Positions 59,001-64,000 of a stretch of 64,000 nt of DNA are shown here, in pieces. Source of the DNA: Druceiella hillmani. Its lineage: Eukaryota; Arthropoda; Insecta; Lepidoptera; Hepialidae. The notes below the pieces were generated by a model. It made no database searches. It was not told the origin of the DNA and saw only the letters and a program-made list of their open reading frames with translations. Both the position numbers and the translations under genes were made by a program. The stretch's first letter is position 1, and each line of letters opens with the position of its first letter. The DNA lies in contig JAYKKI010000052.1 in the NCBI GenBank assembly GCA_039881145.1, positions 10,733,001 through 10,797,000 of the forward strand. Direction: 5' to 3'.

Positions 59001-59099
59001 TGAAGGATCATTCAATGTCCAAAGAGCAAAGATTTGGAATCATCTGGATCCTAAATCTGGAAAGTCACGTCCCTAAATATATTCAAAGAACGAGTGACA
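56065..59099. other. non-coding; GC-richer patches at about 57470-57660 and 58190-58300
   Basis: Mostly A+T-rich. The first patch is CpG-rich with repeated 'cgatcg' and a 71-codon minus-strand frame (57683-57468). The second has a 63-codon frame (58191-58382). Neither is recognised. A C-rich run occurs at about 57356-57366. Confidence 0.35.
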
Positions 59100-59345
59100 A
59101 AGTCTTGCCTCTCCTGAATCTTTTTACTTTGTACCCTTGTCCTTTCCTGTCTTTGTCATCCCAAATCATGTCAATAGTTTGTATTAATTATGCTTTTCTT
59201 TTTATTTAATTTTTTTGTCTAATTTATATAATTTTCATTGTAAAATCTCTTACAGCCTACTATTCAATACTAATTGTTAAGGTTGACTGGAAGAGATTGC
59301 TTATGTAGCAATAAGTCCGCCGTATATACTATATATAAAAGATGA
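59100..59345 (+). mobile_element. LINE or SINE 3' end fragment
   Basis: A T-rich segment is followed by 'aaggttgactggaagagatt' and 'gcaataagtccgccgtatat', the same tail as the SINEs and LINE at 30-35 kb. It ends 'gatgataaataaa'. The T-rich lead-in resembles a LINE 3' untranslated region, so this is probably a severely 5'-truncated LINE. Confidence 0.65.
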
Positions 59346-60469
59346 TAAATAAACACTGGCTAAAGCACCGCTTACTTTGGCGTGCACAACAAAGTATACG
59401 TCAGTCAGTATTTAGACGTTACATAAAAAGTCAGATCATTTTAGTTGATAGTGGTGAAAGCCATATTTGAACAATGTTTACGTAAGATTTTTGAAGTACT
59501 TGAAGACCCTACATTCTAAAACAAATTGTTACGAAAATTGTATTAAATAGGTAATTTTTATAACAATTCCTTATATTTATTATTTGAGAAATGTACATTT
59601 TTAGTATAAAAACAATGTGTAAGCGGAAAAACGGTTTTGTCGTAGATTCCAATCGATGACAATAAAGAAAAAATGATCTCGAAGTTAACGGTTGCTTCGC
59701 ACCAAAGGAGTATGTAAAGCTGGGTGCGTGCCATTGAAGATAGCTGCCGTATTATTGTCGTTGTTATGGTGATATTGTTTTTGACGATTTTTGTGATAAT
59801 ATGCTTTTTATAGATTGTTACTCGAAAATTGCGGTTAATATTGTTCAATAAATTCCTTCAAATTTTTAAAAAGTTTAATCCTTTTTGTAACGAACCTTGT
59901 ATGATATACGTAACAGTACGAGACCCGTTTGTGTTATTATTAACGTAGTTTTGAGTCAAATTTTACACATCGGTATTCTGATCTGCTTTTATTTAAGTTA
60001 ATTAATTATGGGTGAGCGACCATGTTGAAATGCTCATGCTATCGACTTTCGTACAATCTTTTTATTCGTTAAAATCTAGTTAGAAATTTCTTTGAATTTT
60101 AAACGACATAGGTATTGTTATTGTGTATTCAAGTAGCCAATTGAAAATAATTTTAAGATAAGATATAAAGTCAGATTTTAAAATTGCCCTTGGAAATATT
60201 AGTAGATGAAGATTTCTCATAAGTATGTTCAGGATGTTTGGAGAGTTTATTTTACAGACAAGTCATCGAATGTCAAGAAAACTCGAATGTTACGCGGAAA
60301 CATGTGTACAATTAAACAAAAAATAAAGATATGTTTCATTAAAAATTTCAAACAATTAGATGAATGTGAATAAAGATTGCTGAAATTATTTCTATTATTC
60401 TCCACATGGCATAGAATTCTCTAGATATTTAAAAAATTTGAATACTAAACAAAATACAAGGTGAATGCT
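59346..60469. other. non-coding, nothing recognised
   Basis: Short frames only (96 codons on the minus strand at 59848-59558, not recognised). Confidence 0.4.
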
Positions 60470-60680
60470 CTCTACATTGTTATATTAAGAGGAAAATTCG
60501 TATGATTGTTTGTACGTACATGGAAGCTGATCTCCGAAATTACTGGACTGATTTTGATGAGACTTTCACTGACCTGTGCTTTAGACGTCTGAGTGGTCGT
60601 AGCCACGTTATGTTTAAAAGGCTTTGCTCAGGTAAGAAAATTGGAGGAAAATGGCCTTTTCGTGTTTCTGATTAAACTGT
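60470..60680 (+). mobile_element. dispersed repeat fragment, probably Helitron-related
   Basis: Contains 'gaagctgatctccgaaatta', then 'ctggactgattttgatgaga' and 'ctttcactgacctgtgcttt'. I remember this word order as widespread in insect non-autonomous elements. No termini identified. Confidence 0.45.
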
Positions 60681-61247
60681 GACAGACAACTGAAAATAAC
60701 CTATGAATAAATTATTTTTCTAATAATATGATAGTTTGACGGGAACTCACTGTTTGAGAAGCCGATTACGATCAGAAAAATAGTGACTAAGTAGTGAAAA
60801 TGACAGAGATTTTTTTAACAAAAAGTTGTTTGCTTTAGACTCGAGACACCAAACCTACGCCACATGCTGTATTTATTAGTTACTACTCGCTTCGTATTAC
60901 TAGCATGGGTCTGAAGTAAACTCGGATAACGTCGGTCTCTTTTGCCGTTAATATTGTCTAATTCTCATCGCAACGACCGATATCAAAGAAAATCCTATAA
61001 AAAGTTGGAACTACCTTGGCGGATTTAAGCTGATTGGTATATTACAAGTTAAAACGCGCTTACAAGGAAAGAGTGGAACTAAACATTGAGCACGCGCTAA
61101 CGGAGACGGTAGATATTTAGTCGGTGGAGCACCCGTTTTGGCTTATGTGGAAAGTCGGTGGAAAGTCAGCCACCAATTATGTTCCACAAAAGTCGGCAGT
61201 TTTAACCGCCGGCTCACCAGGTATATATGTCGTTCATCTCAGATGCG
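60681..61247. other. non-coding, moderately GC-rich toward the satellite
   Basis: Imperfect short repeats (gtcggtgga, aaagtcgg/aaagtcag) lie at 61115-61205, just before the 86-bp array. Confidence 0.4.
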
Positions 61248-62623
61248 CGTAAAACATCGTTAATCGGTATTTATGGAGTCCATTTAACTGATCAATAAGG
61301 TACAGCCACTGCTGATTGTGAATGCTCTTTTAACGTAAAACATCGTTAATCGGTATTTATGGAGTCCATTTAACTGATCAATAAGGTACAGCCACTGCTG
61401 ATTGTGAATGCTCTTTTAACGTAAAACATCGTTAATCGGTATTTATGGAGTCTATTTAACTGATCAATAAGGTACAACCACTGCTGATTGTAAATGCTCT
61501 TTTAACGTAAAACATCGTTAATTGGTATTTATGGAGTCCATTTAACTGATCAATAAGGTACAACCACTGCTGATTGTGAATGCTCTTTTAACGTAAAACA
61601 TCGTTAATCGGTATTTATGGAGTCCATTTAACTGATCAATAAGGTACAGCCACTGCTGATTGTGAATGCTCTTTTAACGTAAAACATCGTTAATCGGTAT
61701 TTATGGAGTCCATTTAACTGATCAATAAGGTACAGCCACTGCTGATTGTGAATGCTCTTTTAACGTAAAACATCGTTAATCGGTATTTATGGAGTCCATT
61801 TAATTGATCAATAAGGTACAGCCACTGCTGATTGTGAATGCTCTTTTAACGTAAAACATCGTTAATCGGTATTTATGGAGTCTATTTAACTGATCAATAA
61901 GGTACAACCACTGCTGATTGTGAATGCTCTTTTAACGTAAAACATCGTTAATCGGTATTTATGGAGTCCATTTAACTGATCAATAAGGTACAGCCACTGC
62001 TGATTGTGAATGCTCTTTTAATGTAAAACATCGTTAATCGGTATTTATGGAGTCTATTTAACTGATCAATAAGGTACAACCACTGCTGATTGTGAATGCT
62101 CTTTTAACGTAAAACATCGTTAATTGGTATTTATGGAGTCCATTTAACTGATCAATAAGGTACAACCACTGCTGATTGTGAATGCTCTTTTAACGTAAAA
62201 CATCGTTAATCGGTATTTATGGAGTCCATTTAACTGATCAATAAGGTACAGGCACTGCTGATTGTGAATGCTCTTTTAACGTAAAACATCGTTAATCGGT
62301 ATTTATGGAGTCTATTTAACTGATCAATAAGGTACAGCCACTGCTGATTGTGAATGCTCTTTTAACGTAAAACATCGTTAATCGGTATTTATGGAGTCCA
62401 TTTAACTGATCAATAAGGTACAGGCACTGCTGATTGTGAATGCTCTTTTAACGTAAAACATCGTTAATCGGTATTTATGGAGTCCATTTAACTGATCAAT
62501 AAGGTACAGGCACTGCTGATTGTGAATGCTCTTTTAACGTAAAACATCGTTAATCGGTATTTATGGAGTCCATTTAACTGATCAATAAGGTACAGGCACT
62601 GCTGATTGTGAATGCTCTTTTAA
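61248..62623 (+). repeat. 86-bp tandem array, 16 copies
   Basis: 'taatcggtatttatggagtc' recurs exactly every 86 bp from 61261 to 62551. Copies are 95-100% identical and differ mainly at gagtc(c/t)a and at tacagcc/tacaacc/tacaggc. The tacaggc form is confined to the last five units. Sharp edges and exact period indicate recent expansion. Confidence 0.97.
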
Positions 62624-64000
62624 CGCAGACGATTCGTGGAGAGGGAAGATAAATAAAACCGCTATGTTAACATTGCATCGACTCATTTCCGTGTTTACTC
62701 TTCGCTTGGGAGGAAAGTTTGTAATTCAACTTTACTTTACGTCTAAAATCGACTGAAAATTTGTTAATTCTTAACATTTTCGATATATGTTATTTTAAAC
62801 ACTTATAAAATATTTTCTTCTAAATTTGCGGTGTGAATATTTATAATACATTTATAAGTGTGAATGTATTAAAGTAATTAATAAAAATATGAAATATTTC
62901 CACGAAAAGAAAATATTTATAAGAAACTTTTTGCCTCCAATTACGTTTACGTGGACTATCAGGTTTACTCAGTTGTTAATTACGGTAGGATGTGTAGTTA
63001 CTTGTTAAATGTATCATAACCGTTAGTGGACCATTTTTTATTATGTAACTTTCTGATGTCGCGTCAAAGATATAAAGGGTTTCTTCCCTGGACTCAAATA
63101 CAACTGTGAAAATTATGTAGAACTAAAAAGAGACGTATTGATGACTGACTGTTATAATGACTGTTATGTGCGAGGTGACACTATTTCATATATTGCATGT
63201 ATTGCATAATTTACTTAACACGGTAATGGAGACATTCGGCCCTGTGTTGTGTCATGTACTTAACGTATACGTTAGTTAACGCACGACAAAATAACGGTTG
63301 TCTAAACGTTCGGTTTAAAAATCGGCATGTTGTATCCACACTAGCGTTGTTCTTGCCTTTATTTTTCGTTAACGTGTAACGACTTGAGAGAAAAAATAGC
63401 GTCATAAAGTTTTACAAGCAGAAATAAATGGACGGAGCTATTTCTTCGATGATGACAGCTCTGTACTTTATTTATAGATGACAGGAGATGCATTTTTACA
63501 GGTTATTTTGTTTTGGTTGCATGTCATGTAAGGTCTATTCGTAACGTCACTTTCAACGTCGGTCGCTAATTGTCGATTAAAAATTTAATTATTTTTTTAA
63601 ATAGTTGAAAGTATTTTATGAAATTATTAGTATTTGGTAACTTACTTTACTTTACTTTACATATTCCTTAATTCTGGAGTACAAATTTTACTGGCATTTC
63701 GAAAATATTTTTGATAAATAAGTTTATATTTTTAGTAATAAATTAGTATTAATGTTTAAAAAAATATTTTTGAACAAATAAAGCACTCATATGTAACGAT
63801 ATTTCTAGATAACTAATTTAACATAAAAACGTAATTTTTATTAAGTAATTATAGAAATAAGAATCGTCTTATCTTTCAGTGCGCTCAATTAGTTCTATTA
63901 GTATGGCTAACTTCACGCAATTATTGAAAGACACTTATAAATAACCTATAAAGTTAGCTATAACGTTCATTCTTTTAGCTACGTTTACATAAAGTGAAAT
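62624..64000. other. non-coding right edge of the window
   Basis: A+T-rich. A short (tttac)n stretch lies at about 63640-63660. No exon, repeat family or transposon end recognised. Confidence 0.4.

Noticed and set aside
61248..62623. CRISPR array
   Set aside because: The 86-bp units are contiguous repeats without unique spacers, in a eukaryotic context.

Overview
This is a gene-poor eukaryotic window, roughly two-thirds A+T, and almost certainly an insect nuclear genome. Several dispersed repeats are of types I recall as typical of moths and butterflies: stretches ending in a 'gacagac.../ggttccgtttt...cttttgaggta' tail, short Helitrons ending in a GC-rich hairpin plus CTAG, and tRNA-derived SINEs with the tail 'caataagtccgcc'. 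Lepidoptera is therefore the best guess; this rests on remembered repeat structure, not on a search. Nothing looks prokaryotic: there are no operons, no ribosome binding sites, and no long cellular open reading frame.

Layout. 0-5 kb: a Helitron (1760-2174) and a complete non-autonomous hAT-type element (3396-4364) with an exact 8-bp target duplication, which carries a nested fold-back element. 5-12 kb: TA microsatellites, local tandem duplications and two more fold-back copies. 12-14 kb: a 5'-truncated, frameshifted LINE on the minus strand and a ~119-bp tandem repeat. 16-25 kb: a 27-bp minisatellite open in frame on both strands, three Helitron-like copies, and a degenerate ~110-bp tandem array. 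25-40 kb: SINE-like copies, a 214-bp triplication, a LINE 3' end whose tail matches the neighbouring SINEs, and a second Helitron family in inverted orientation at 30.8 and 39.2 kb. 42-47 kb: further dispersed repeats, a 510-bp element, and the best-preserved fold-back element. 47.74 kb: the only convincing cellular coding signal, a 59-bp putative internal exon between good splice sites. 48.5-54.7 kb: a 6.1-kb satellite of 166-bp monomers with higher-order organisation. 55-56 kb: a second copy of the 510-bp element, interrupted by a Helitron. 61.2-62.6 kb: sixteen copies of an 86-bp tandem repeat.

The most interesting signal is the fold-back family (3.6, 8.9, 10.8 and 46.7 kb). Each arm carries a sequence laid out like a minimal type I hammerhead ribozyme: short stem I, CTGAAGA, stem II, GAAA, a palindromic ACCTAGGT stem III, the cleavage-type dinucleotide TC, then the other half of stem I. 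One copy interrupts a dispersed repeat whose uninterrupted relative lies at 16.7 kb, so its target duplication can be read directly. Variable ends, short flanking duplications and ribozyme-like arms suggest a non-autonomous retroelement related to Penelope-like elements or retrozymes. That link is inference.

If the 59-bp exon is real, much of the window may be intron of one large gene that I cannot name. GC-richer patches scattered through the window are possible promoters or enhancers but carry no recognised product.
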